64,000 nt of DNA, taken from contig CM067373.1 in NCBI GenBank assembly GCA_034401795.1, forward strand, positions 88,559,448 through 88,623,447. Reading direction: 5' to 3'. A program made the position numbers and the translations under genes. Origin of the DNA: Chaetoderma sp. LZ-2023a. Taxonomy: Eukaryota; Mollusca; Caudofoveata; Chaetodermatida; Chaetodermatidae. A model generated the notes under the pieces. It saw only the letters and a list, made by a program, of their open reading frames with translations, did no database searches and was not told the DNA's origin. Shown here piece by piece: positions 1 to 11,405 of the stretch. The first letter of the stretch is position 1. Each line of letters begins with the position of its first letter.

Positions 1-1013
1 CCATCACCGCTCGGAAACCTCCTATAGTTTCCCGGGGTCAGATCAGCCCACGCTGCGGATAGGGATATCCAAACAATTAAGAAGCCATAAGACTTAGTGG
101 AACATGAAGAGAGACAATAACTTTATAAACATGAGGCCCTATAGGTATATTGGCCAATTTTATACAACCTTGCCAGAGTGTGGGGCTAGATTACCACACA
201 ACCGGAAAAGAGGCGTCCACTATATGTCTCCTAATGAAGAAATTATCTCTAATTATATTAAAACTATCCTATAGAGCTGAATAGTGAGGTTTAGTCGGTA
301 GCATGCCAGGCTAAACAAAGTTATAGCACGGACAGCGACCTTAGTGAAACGTGTTGTGGCGGGAGAAAATGATGCATATATAATGTTGTTGTATAGTATT
401 TCCTAAATGCACTGCGGTCCTAAGTTTTCTACAAATAAACAAAACATAACAACGGATGGCTACTAGCCATATACTAAATTAACCAAATACAAGTAATAAC
501 AATGTGAAATGATCAGAATAATAATAGTAATGCAGGTTGTAGACCTATTACAGTGTGGTTAGTAAAAGCACCTTAGAGTAAAATAAAAATAACTATGAAC
601 ATAAAGAAATTATAACTAGCGGTCCTAAGACCGTTACGGTGGCTTTTAGTCATTGGAACCATTTACAAAGATAAAATACAATCATTAATGTTGTAATTAA
701 TGGATGAATTGAGAATGTCAAATAAAATTACTTGAATACTCGGTAGCCATTCTTAAGGATGGGCTATCGTGTTACTGAAATTGATACGTTACCGTTGGGG
801 TGACGTGAGTTGACAAGTTCTCTGGAAGCTGGAAAGTTTCCACATGTACATTCCTGCAGAAAGGATTCCCGCATGCTGATCCAGGACGGGAGTGGTGCGA
901 ACCCAGGACGGTAATCACAATATAAGATTGTCTAACGAATGGTTAGTAAGTTCTATGATAACGTTACTGTGGTGAGAAAAGTTCCATTCAATAACGGTCA
1001 GATGAAAGTTAAG

Positions 1014-1039
1014 AACAACCCTTTATCACAGGGGTTGTT
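1014..1039. other. Hairpin in LTR-like leader, copy A
   Basis: AACAACC and GGTTGTT arms pair around a short loop. The equivalent place in copy C (15704-15731) has the same arms with different loop bases, so the stem is kept while the loop drifts. A structural role in the transcript is inference. Confidence 0.4.
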
Positions 1040-1536
1040 GAATACTGTTGCAGATGCATAACTAAGCTTAATGGTGCGGGTACGTCAGGTAGCTCTTAAG
1101 ACGTAGGGGGCAAAGTTTACTTGCTGTGGTCAAAAAGTTAAAAGGAACACACACGACATGCAGTGTGGTGGTTGAATATCCACTTTCTAGCATGGCTGGC
1201 AGATCCGGTGAGTCATCCACTAAAGAACATCGCTGCCTCTACATCTGTAGAATCACATATTGAAGTCGAAGAGGCCCCACCCCAATGTTGTTCCTTGTTG
1301 GTTATTAATTAGATGTGAACAATATTATTCAAATGTTCCAATACTGCCCCTGAACGAATGTCCGGGAGCTTATAAAATTTAGGTTGCGGTGGGTGGGAAA
1401 CTGCTGCTGTACCACGGGAGAGAGACCAACCGAAACAGAGGTCAATGATTAATAACTGAATTGTCGGTGGGTACTGCAGGCAGATCCCGACTGTTCGGCC
1501 CCTGGTCGAGGTTGCTCCTGATTTACTGAAATCGTC

Positions 1537-1630
1537 CCTTTTATACTTGCTGAAACGTCAGGAGTGGCTTCCTCAACCAATCAAAATTAGCTGAACCAAT
1601 CAAAATTAGCTGAACCAACCAATCAGCTGG
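1537..1630 (-). promoter_or_regulatory. Pol II-type promoter block: CCAAT repeats, CRE-like site, TATA box
   Basis: On the minus strand three ATTGG (CCAAT) motifs lie in short direct repeats (about 1577-1628), followed by TGACGT (about 1556-1561) and TATAAAAGG (about 1537-1545). The same order is seen in the inverted copy at 15.13-15.20 kb, with GATTGG, TGACGT and TGTAAAAGG. Conservation of all three elements in order supports a real promoter for the repeat. Confidence 0.5.
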
Positions 1631-1663
1631 CTAGAAACCAGTGACGTGTACACGATTATCTAA

Positions 1664-1824
<161 letters not shown>

Positions 1825-2394
1825 ATGCGTACTATCACGTCAGGGGTCACGTGTACACAAATCATTTATTATCTAGATACGTATATATACGTATTTACGA
1901 TGTTATTTCTATATTTCGAGTATTTTTTTAAGGGGGAAACGGCGATAACTCAGCCATTTTTGAACCGATTTTAAAACGTTTACATATTTAGAAAGCTCGT
2001 CGACTTCTGATCTTGATTATTGCCAGATCCAACGAGAACAGTTAATTACTAAAAATTACAAAGCACCAGCTCGGTGCACTAAAAGCGCTACTCGCTCTTG
2101 GCCATGATATACGCGCTCTGCTTACACAGCGACAGGCGCGCGCATGCGCTCTACACGTTTTAATGAATTTAGTCGTTTTGACAACGAAATCTCTCTCATA
2201 GGCTTATACACGCTTATTGCTCTACCCGGGTGGGGGGGGGGGGGGGTTGCGTGCTTATAGTAATGAATCCAGGATGGGCAGCCCGTACCCAGCTTAGCTG
2301 TGTTGGCCAGTACCCGGCCGATAGATCCGTGCTACACCCATCAGTACCTGTAAAGAAATAAATAAATACAATAGCTAGATGAGTACCTATTAGT

Positions 2395-3150
2395 CATCGG
2401 TATGGAAAAAGTTCATAAATCACTGTAGATGCTGCATCACAGATGAGGAACATGAGATGGCACGATTTTGAGAAATCTCTGCAGGCGAACTGTTGATGCG
2501 GCTCATTCTCAAAGACAGTGAAGAAGAACGACTGTAGTCGGATATCCATTAGATAGTCATAATAGCTAATACAATAATTAAGAAGAATGTTAGAAAATGT
2601 CCGCTCGGTAAGATTCGAAAGTTGCTCACCGTACATGATACATCGCATAGCTCTTGCAGTATACCAGGCAGAGTTCCACCAGACTGTGGCCTAAAAGTTA
2701 ATTAAACACACAACATGCTGCGTGGAAGTTTGGATACCACTTTTCAGCGTGGTTCGAAAGATCTGACAAGTTGTCCACCAAGATTCACCACCTGTTCTAC
2801 ATACTGAAGAGATTACATATGGGCCGTGAGGCCCATCCGCAGGAAGGCTCCTCTAGGTGCTGGTAGTGAGGGAGTCTTCTATTCAATTAGTTGCCCCCGG
2901 ATGGCCGTCCGAGGGCCTACAAAAACCTAGGTGCAGATGCTCCGATTGCGGACCAGAGAATGAGAACTGAATTCCGAGAGGCACTGCTGTGGTATAGGGT
3001 ACCATAGTCAGTAAGCAGTTTCCCACTTCTAGCACTGCTCTGGCCACACAGGCTACCACTTGTTCTCTCTCGCTGAAGTGGGGTCTCGATTCTTGATTTC
3101 TCGCTCCTTTTTTACTACTCCTGACGTCAGAGGCAGGATGCCCAGTCAAT
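2395..3150 (-). repeat. Partial, diverged second copy of the LTR-like leader
   Basis: About 2690-2830 resembles 1127-1275 of copy A: both carry an AAAAGTTA block, a ...CCACTTT.. stretch, AGATC(T/C)G, GT(C/T)ATCCAC and a CTACAT..TG..GA segment in the same order. Weaker similarity continues to about 3060. It lies directly upstream, in minus-strand sense, of the TGTAG start of copy A, so the two are head to tail. The 2395-2690 portion is assigned only by position. Confidence 0.35.
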
Positions 3151-3661
3151 CAACTCTCTCATATGGCCCCATACATGCGTACTATCCTACCCAGGGGGCG
3201 TGCATTTGTAAGGGACCAAATTGATTTTTTATATCAAAATTTTGATATTGAATTTCCAGAAGGATGCCAGACCAAAAAGAAAATTCTCAATTCAAGACGG
3301 GGACTTCTAAAGGCAATTTTAAATGAGTTCTTAATCTATTTTCTTAACGGATCAAGTTTCAAAATGTGGTTCCCCTTATACAAGAGGTTCTTTGGAGATT
3401 ATGACGATTAAATGATATTATGATGTTAAAGTAAATACAATCAGCACATTCAGGAAAATGGCAGAATAAAGAACAGACACGTGCTTTTTAAAATCGATTT
3501 CATCTCTTTATGTAACCGATTAATTTGTTATTGTCTTTTTAATACAATACAACAAATATATATATATATATGAATTACATTCTTTTACATCAGGACTGAC
3601 GCTTTCTGTGATTTCAACCCAACTTTATAAATTCTAATATGATCTACAATGGATCAACTAC
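3151..3661. other. Unassigned sequence, no supported gene
   Basis: An 82-codon open frame (3163-3411, plus) has no recognisable motif and no repeat relationship I can see. A short (TA)n lies near 3556-3571. I see nothing else. Confidence 0.5.
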
Positions 3662-3893
3662 TCCAGGACTGACGCATCCAGGACTAACGCTCCATGACTA
3701 GCACCCCCGGACTAACGCATCCAGGACTAACACCCCAGTACTAGTGCATCCAGGACTAGCACCCCAGGACTAGCGCATCTAGAACTAACACCCCAGGACT
3801 AACACATCCAGGACTAACACCCCAGTACTAGCGCATCCAGGACTAGCACACCAGGACTAGCGCATCCAGGACTAACACCCCAGGACTAGTGCC
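3662..3893. repeat. Minisatellite of ~14-15 bp units
   Basis: Units alternate between CATCCAGGACTAAC-like and ACCCCAGGACTAGCG-like forms, about 16 in all, so the true repeat is a ~29-bp dimer. The array decays at its left edge, where a stray unit sits near 3591. Confidence 0.9.
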
Positions 3894-3899
3894 TAATAA

Positions 3900-4544
<645 letters not shown>

Positions 4545-4589
4545 GCATTCTGAGTGTTCACCTGGCCATCATTAAATAAGTCAAAGTCC

Positions 4590-5125
4590 AAATAAATCTA
4601 AGTATAACTGGAAATCCAAGTCTATCTAACTCTAAGTGTAACTATAATCCTAAATTAATTCAAGTCCAAGTAAGTCCAAGAATAAGTCTAAATCTAGGAA
4701 CTAATTGTAACTAAGTATAAGTCTAAATAAGGCTAAGTCCAAGTAAGTCTAAGTGTCACAGTAAATACAAGTCTAAGTAAGTCTAAGTGTCACAATACGT
4801 ATAAGTCTAAGTACATCTAAGTCAAAGTAAGTCTAAATAAATCTTAGTCCAAATAATATCAAGTCTAAATAAGTCTAAGTCAAAGTAAGTCTAAGTGTAA
4901 CCGTAAGTCTAAGTCCAAATAAGTCTAAATCAAAGTAAGTCTAAGTGTAACTGTAACCATAAGTCTAAGTCCAAATAAGTCTAGGTCAACGTAAGTTTAA
5001 GTGTAACTGTAAGTCTAAGTCCAAATAAGTCTAAATCAAATTAAGTCTAAGTGCAACCGTAAGTCTAATTCCAAATAAGTCTAAGACAAAGTAAGTCTAA
5101 GTCTATGTGAACAGTAAGTCTATAA
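4590..5125. repeat. AAGTCTAAGT-type minisatellite with higher-order ~50-60 bp units
   Basis: A 6-10 bp core (AAGTCTAAG, AAGTCCAAAT) is repeated over ~530 bp. From about 4860 the cores are organised into larger units, roughly core plus CCAAATAAGTCTAAATCAAA plus GTAAGTCTAAGTGTAACYGT, four times. The left half is more degenerate. Confidence 0.85.
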
Positions 5126-5129
5126 ATAG

Positions 5130-6740
5130 AACATGTACATATTAACAAAACTATCATAGCAGGCATAACACTTAATTGTGTATCACTTATTTATACATTA
5201 CACTACCTGCATTTTATGTATATTTTAAATCTCTTCATTTCACAGTACGGATAATGCCCCTTCAACAGTGTTCAAAATTCAAAATGATGATTGAAAATGT
5301 ACAAATTCGGTATATGAAACTATATCAATGACAACCAATGTCTATTTGAAATGAATTATTCAATATCCAAACTACTGGACTGATAATGTACAAATTTTGT
5401 ATCTCACAAAATAGTTACATTTTCCTATTTTTCCTAAGTGTAACATATATATATATATATCCTTTCATTCTAACCATGAGGCCGACAAAAACACGTTTCT
5501 TTACAGACAGATTGAACCTTGATTGTGCAAAATTATTCTGTTGAATCCTGTTCTTCCAGAGAACTGAATACCTCATAAACCATTCCACTCCAATGAAAAC
5601 CAAATCTATCGCTGTTTCATTCCATGCAAAGCGCTGTCCTAACCAACCACTCTTTCCAATAAAATATTTGAAACATTTTGAAAACAATTTGTCTGGAAGC
5701 CTTATCCATCCAATCTGAAATGCCTAAAACCCAAGCAAATTGTTTAATCAGAAATAATCAATTCGGGCCTACTTTTCCATAAATAGGGATTAAAGATATA
5801 TAATTAACCACAGTTCTACTGAAAATCATTATTTAAATGACCTCCAGACTAAATGTGATAAATTTCACATCTTCCCGTTTTGACAGCTTCCTACATTGAA
5901 CTTTATAACAGATACATTATGCTAACTGTCTTGCCCTGAAAACATGGGTTTTAAAGACTCGGCATCACCGTTCGCACAATCATCTCCATTTCAGTACTTG
6001 CACCTTCCCTTCCATGCACCTTTAGAATAACATCACATTTTTTCCTGCACAGAATAAAATTATACATTATATTCAGGTTCATTGTATTCCTATAGCTTCG
6101 TTAAATTACCTTTTTCTTATCGTGGACAGTGACCAATGACCTCAGAAATATAAATTGTGTCATACTTGCATACTGTTGAAAATTATTTAAACCTAATTAT
6201 AATTTTCTTAGGACATGGTAACTACCACAGATATTAATCAATCAGCTAGAAATATAAATTAGGTCAAACTGACCTACTTTCCCATAATCATCTACTGTTG
6301 AATATTATTCAAACTATATCATGATGTTATGACGTTCTTATTATGACGTGGCATGCTAATGGAAAGGTATTTAAACATCTGAACCAAATTATCTTGTGAC
6401 ACATCTTCAGTAATAACTAAATAACTTACTTTCAGTAATAATTGAATGATTACCGGCCATAAACCCTAGCAGCTTATGATCAAACCACCTTGATCTCAAT
6501 CACATTGTTAGACACAATCACATTCCCTGTGTCTTTGTTAAACTGGCTCTCCACCTTGTTTTCAAGCCATAAATATATACAATAATTATGTACATATAGT
6601 AACACCCATAATCCAGTCACCAGATCCAGCTATTTATTAGTAGAATGCATGGAAGAAACATACCTCAAAACACAGCGTCACTCAAAAGTAAATTTTGCGA
6701 GCCTCGGCTAGTCGACAACGTTACGCTGAGAACAAGCATT
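5130..6740. other. AT-rich interval without recognised features
   Basis: I see no gene. A 90-codon minus frame (5415-5687) has no motif and ends in a short TA-derived Tyr-Ile tract. No tandem array, long inverted repeat or RNA gene was noticed. Confidence 0.5.
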
Positions 6741-6750
6741 GTAATTAATA

Positions 6751-6817
6751 GTCCGGGAGCCAATTTTCAAAAGGGGTCTAGAAGAATGGTTTCGTAGCAC
6801 ACCCAGTATTCAGAAGG
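6751..6817. repeat. Left terminal inverted repeat of the FEN-like unit
   Basis: The inner 25 bp (6793-6817), containing GTAGCACACCCAGTATTC, match the reverse complement of 10096-10120 with one mismatch. The outer 10 bp match 9 of 10. The middle carries about 10 bp of indel difference relative to the right end. Confidence 0.75.
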
Positions 6818-7243
6818 TTTGTCTCTATATTATGCTAGACCGATGTCTTGGGTATATTCTGAGCCGTGTTGTACAAGAAAATTGTGGTATCACTAACCTG
6901 TGAGAAGCCCATTTACAATAGGTGTTGAATGTAGCTCTCAAACAATTTTCACAATGGTAAATTTTTCACAAACTTAAGCGCATGTTATATCAATACAGTC
7001 TTAACCAAAATGGAAAGGAGTGATCGTATATCGCAGATTTATACATAATCAACCTCGTTTAAGACACCCGTATGTTGCTTTGTACATATTGGGGCACTTA
7101 GGTCTTCTTGTGACTAGCAATACCGTAGCTACAACAATGCCCATGTTTTCTACATTTTTCATAATTAAACTTTTAACTGACATGCAGTGCATGTCTACAC
7201 AAGCTGGCAGGACATATTTATCACGTGAGCAAATGAGAGAATC

Positions 7244-8767
7244 TTACTCATCCGTGTCAGAGTCATCTTCGACAATTGTATGCTGAACATTGTCACACAT
7301 TTCACCTCCCATACAAAGGCATGCTTCAGTGCAGAGTAGATTGTTAGCCTTGCATTGACAGAGATCTGTTCTTTTGCAGGCAGACTTTTGACATCTACAT
7401 GATGTGAGTTCAATTAATCCAAATGGAGCAGGATCCTTTGACATTAGAACAGGCTTGAGTAGACCATCCACTATACTCCAGCCATGTCCATTTGGAGATG
7501 GAAGATTCTGAACAGCTTGCAATGAACGTCTCCAAACAAGAGCTTGAAAATTGGCCCTTTCGGTGTGATGCTTTAGACTATTCGATGTAGGTGGAAGATT
7601 TTCATTTCTTTGTCTCTTTTGACAAAAGAGCCAATAACGGGTTTCATCAGCTGTCTTTCCCACATCCCTGGTGGTATACAACTCACAGACAAATTTCTCA
7701 CATAGAATTGCAGTATTCGGTGATAAGTCAACATGTTCGCCGAGTTGGGCTAAGCTAAGCTGATGACATTCAGATGACTTTAAGAGATTGAATGCTTTTC
7801 TCTTAGCGACTCTAAATAATGCACTAGTGCTATCACAACTTGTAAGAGAATGAAACCCAGGCAAAGACAGACAGATAGCTGGGCCCAGTACTTGAGCAAC
7901 TGTATGTATTGGTATGTATCGCAATTTGTCCTTTGTGCCCGTACGGAACCATAGTTCAGAACAGTGAAACGAACGATACGTATATATACTAAGTACTGCC
8001 ACGTCTGTATCAGGAGACTGTATAACAACACGCATGTGGTCTTTTGAAGCGTGTAGCGCGTGCAACATCATACGCGTATCTGCTTCCTCGTGATCTGATC
8101 GAAGTTCTTCCAAATACGACGAATTGTTCGCTGAAATGACAACAACATCCATTCCATCGTTAAAGCCACCAGCAAGAATGGCGCAATTGTCGGCAGATAG
8201 CATATTTGGACCAGTATCACGCCACCGCTTGCTGAGAAATGCAACCAGGTTACTTTTGTTGCTTGGATTGCTGATGTACTTGGCCCATTGCTTTGGAACG
8301 GGAGTATTTTCTCCAGCAATCTTTACTTCCAATGCTGTTGATGACCCACGTTTTAGCCGCTCTTCCGCTTTGAGAGATTCCAGTCTATCATATCTGTCAA
8401 AAACTATATCTACTCTGTTGCAGTCTTCTTGATTCAGTGGAACTGTAAAGATGTGCCAGTATTTATCAGCCAATTCTCCAAATGTAGACGTACCTCCAGT
8501 TTTAACCATTTGCACAATTGCCATGCCATCTACTACATAAGCTGTTGCGCCTGTCTTGTCAACAGGTGGAAGCCATCCATCAACATTTACTTCCTTTTCT
8601 AGTTCACTTAACAAAACACTTTTCACATTCTTTCTTAGAGTCCCATCCGTATGTGACAATGATAGTGGAACAGCAGACAGTTCATACGTCATCACTAGTT
8701 TTAAATCAACATCTCTGGACCTTGCGGCAATAATTAATCGACCAAATAGTTCGCGGTCAGATCTCAC
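7244..8767 (-). pseudogene. C-terminal part of FEN/PIN-like nuclease with CXC-like zinc domain
   Basis: 507 codons. The frame starts at GTG and stays open upstream, so 8767 is not a true start; this is the second half of the gene begun at 8784-9842. Acidic positions follow FEN/XPG order: VVDG (Asp80), VFDRYD (Asp124, Asp127), HEEADT (Glu227, Glu228, Asp230), SPDTDV (Asp253, Asp255) and LTSCDSTSA (Asp312), the last resembling the family's helix-hairpin GCD region. Residues 457-493 are cysteine-rich, CxC-x4-C-x5-CxC-x6-C-x3-CxC-x5-C-x-N, close to the tesmin/TSO1 CXC zinc fold that binds DNA. The tail is acidic (DDSDTDE). The parallel with FEN nucleases and a role in cutting DNA are inferences from motif order. 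I know similar multicopy proteins from invertebrate genomes but no established function. Confidence 0.65.
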
Positions 8768-8783
8768 ATTGTGAATTTTTACA

Positions 8784-9842
8784 TCATTTGTTTTGAGTTT
8801 TTTTCTTCTGTGCTAGGCTGGCAAATGTTTTAAGTTTTAAGTGTGGCAACGTGTCGCAAAAGCTTCTCGTGTTAGTGTCCAGCCGCTCCTGAACACAATT
8901 TTCCATAATCTCCTTACCAATATCACAGGCGGAAACAAGTCTCTTGGCGATTTCACTAGGCAATACCACGCCAGTTGCAATGTTTACAAGCGGAAGACAC
9001 TCGCTGACGTCGTTTTCCGCAATATTAAAGGGATTGGTCATTATATCTGATGAGAGCATCGAAAGTATCTTCTGCACATCGGTTTCATCCCTGTTCATTC
9101 GATTAGTCCCCATTTCCTTATGTACTCCAACCATGTGACTATCTTGTAACCCACACATTTGCTTTGTGACCGTTGTTATGGCTGCCCTCTCGTGGCTAGT
9201 TAAAAACCACCTCTCCAGAGCTCCTGGCTTTTGCGTTATTCCAATAATACCACCTCGCTTTTTGGAATCCAAATTAATCGATTGCTCTAAGGCCATATCT
9301 GTCCACACTTGATTGAATGGATGGTCTGAGCGACTTACGGAATGATTTCCATTCAAGAATTGTTCATGTACATGGGGATGTGTACTTGGAAGCATCTTCA
9401 TGTCCGCAAGACATATTGGCAGCCATCTTGCATAATTGGTTCTGTCCATGCTGTAGAAATATGGCGCCATAGCAGCAGTAGCAGATAGGTGTGCCTGCCA
9501 ATCTCCAGTTCTCTCAGCTCTTATGAATCCAAGCAGCAGCTCTACCATATGAATATATGAGTTCCAAAATGCGAACAGGTGTGATTTCGAGCTTGACTCA
9601 ACTTTAAAGGATTTGAACAGCTGTTGCAATTTATTCACGTACATACACACCTCTTTGAAATTGTCTTGCAGTGCGTCTAAGTCGTCAATGCTGCTTCGGC
9701 ACATCTTAATTTTCTCATCCAGACTCTCCAATTCTGTTGGAGTAATGTGGTCTTCATGTTGTCCATTTTGTTGAACCCATTTGGAAAAACACTGCCATTG
9801 TAATCGCAGCAGCGCTTCCATAACCAATTTGTGAGCCCTCAC
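8784..9842 (-). pseudogene. N-terminal part of the same FEN-like protein, ended by a 1-base frameshift
   Basis: 352 codons, opening with GTG; the frame remains open upstream for about 17 more codons to a TAG, so the true start, or an upstream exon, is not visible here. It is largely helical, with a coiled-coil-like stretch (about residues 35-80) and a block MDRTNYARWLPICLADM followed by an HPHVHEQFLNGNHSVSRS region, which I recall as typical of the multicopy invertebrate family. No catalytic motif is seen. The frame ends in TGA at 8784 just after a run of seven T on the plus strand (8798-8804). Removing or adding one base in that run joins this frame to the nuclease frame without other stops. 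The joined product would be at least ~866 residues. Confidence 0.6.
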
Positions 9843-10095
9843 TCCTCGATTATATGTATGTTGGATATATGTTAGGTCGATATCCGTCTAAATATCATAT
9901 ATGGTGAATCTAATACGATATTACTTTGAGTTATGACACGATCATGCTTATATCGTTGTGTACTGTGGATACAGCCAAAGCCTAGACCCCCTATGCAAAG
10001 AAATCAGGATAACTAATTAGTGCTACCACAATTTGTTTGTATAACAGGAATTAAAATGTGTGGGACATGTCCCCCAAGCCACATCAAGTGTCAGA

Positions 10096-10152
10096 CCTTC
10101 CGAATACTGGGTGTGCTACGTCACGATTCTGACCTAGCTTTAGCTCCTGGAC
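10096..10152. repeat. Right terminal inverted repeat of the FEN-like unit
   Basis: Reverse complement starts GTCCAGGAGC and contains CGTAGCACACCCAGTATTC, matching the left end. It lies ~250 bp beyond the 5' end of the gene, leaving room for a promoter between about 9900 and 10095. Confidence 0.75.
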
Positions 10153-10159
10153 TAAAATA

Positions 10160-11080
10160 AACAACAAGCGCTGCTAGCTCGGAACAAAACCATATGCACG
10201 TATACGCAAGTAAAACCTTCCATGCATTCTCATTGACAAGAAAAATAACCAAATCTATGCGTGTGAAATGAAATTCCTTACTGCTAAATGCAACCACTAT
10301 AAACTCACGGTATATTGCATATTAAAATTCAGCCCTTTTCCGAAAATAATTGCTTCAATTCTGCTCAAAACTATTCATACTTAAAATAGCAAATCCAATA
10401 CATAAATCACAATCGAATCCGGCGACTTTAAACAAATCCGCAGTCCAATAGCAATTTAACACTTGATTTCAACAAACAACTTTTCACTCCTTACTCCCAT
10501 TCAAACCAAAACGCCTCACCAATTATCATTACCACACATAATTTGCTTACCTCCCAATATGGAGAGAATCCTTTCGTTATTTATCTATAGCGGTTGCCAT
10601 CCGTAATGTATATAACATGTCATATGCCCATGACTGCCCTTGAAAGATGAAGACGCCCACTTATGGTGTGCATGTCGCTTATATCACTTCATATGCATAG
10701 GAAAAATAGTTGCTCAAAAAGCCTGGCCAAAACCTAATGACGGCATTAACCTACAGCACAACAGCATTGGCAAAATTAATCCCAACCGCAATAAACCGAA
10801 TTACTCAGATCTGCTCCCAGCTATGATTTGCATAACAATCCATGCACAATCTATGCATGCACGCCGAGACCTGCTTTACAGTGACGCATTGCGCATCAAG
10901 ATCTGAAAAGTTAACCCTTTAACGCCTAAACTCCAAATGACACGAATTACTTCTAATTACTAATAAAATATATTCTAAAACTAATATCTTTGAAAATGAA
11001 TTGCTTAAAAAATTAAGAAAAGAATCTTTCCGGTCCCTGCTCATTAATAATATAAAAAACCTATAGGCCCTACTATAAAT
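10160..11080. other. Unassigned spacer
   Basis: AT-rich, without a supported gene. TTAACCCTTTAA near 10912 resembles the outer ends of the MITEs in this window, but I could not define a complete element. Confidence 0.4.
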
Positions 11081-11083
11081 ATA

Positions 11084-11107
11084 CACCTGTGCAAAAGTTA
11101 AGCACCA
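11084..11107. repeat. Left TIR of Tc1 element
   Basis: 24 bases identical to the reverse complement of 12717-12740, after which the ends diverge. TA precedes it. Confidence 0.95.
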
Positions 11108-11405
11108 CCCTATTTTTACGCACATGCGAGGGTATATTCATGTGCTATGAAGAAAGCAATAGTATAAACATTTATGTACCCATCCATCTTAGTGCAAGAG
11201 GTAATAATGCAACTAGAGGAATGCTGATTATGATGGTGGGGAAACACTGTATGTTTTTGTTTGAACTTGAAAACGAGGCCTGAATATGGTTACGTTGACA
11301 CAACTGAAAACTATTGCCCTACAGTTGACACACGTGGCTAGATTGTCATTAATGGTGTCTGAAAACGAAGTTTAACATCTGTGCACGAGTTTGAGACTGT
11401 CATTA

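Larger units (their letters stand above)
6751..10152 (-). mobile_element. Putative DNA transposon carrying a FEN/PIN-like nuclease gene, 3.4 kb
   Basis: The unit is delimited by imperfect inverted repeats (6751-6817 and 10096-10152), each beginning GTCC(G/A)GGAGC on its outer edge. Both outer edges are flanked by TA (6749-6750 and 10153-10154), compatible with a 2-bp target duplication, though TA is common in AT-rich DNA. The only substantial coding content is a single minus-strand gene that fills most of the interval. I recognise no DDE transposase or reverse transcriptase inside. Either the encoded protein works in mobility, or the unit is non-autonomous and the gene is cargo. A host gene copy caught between unrelated repeats is possible but fits the matched ends less well. 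Confidence 0.6.

Noticed and set aside
2883-3149. 88-codon minus ORF as a gene
   Set aside because: Falls in a diverged copy of the LTR-like leader, which is non-coding in its other copies.
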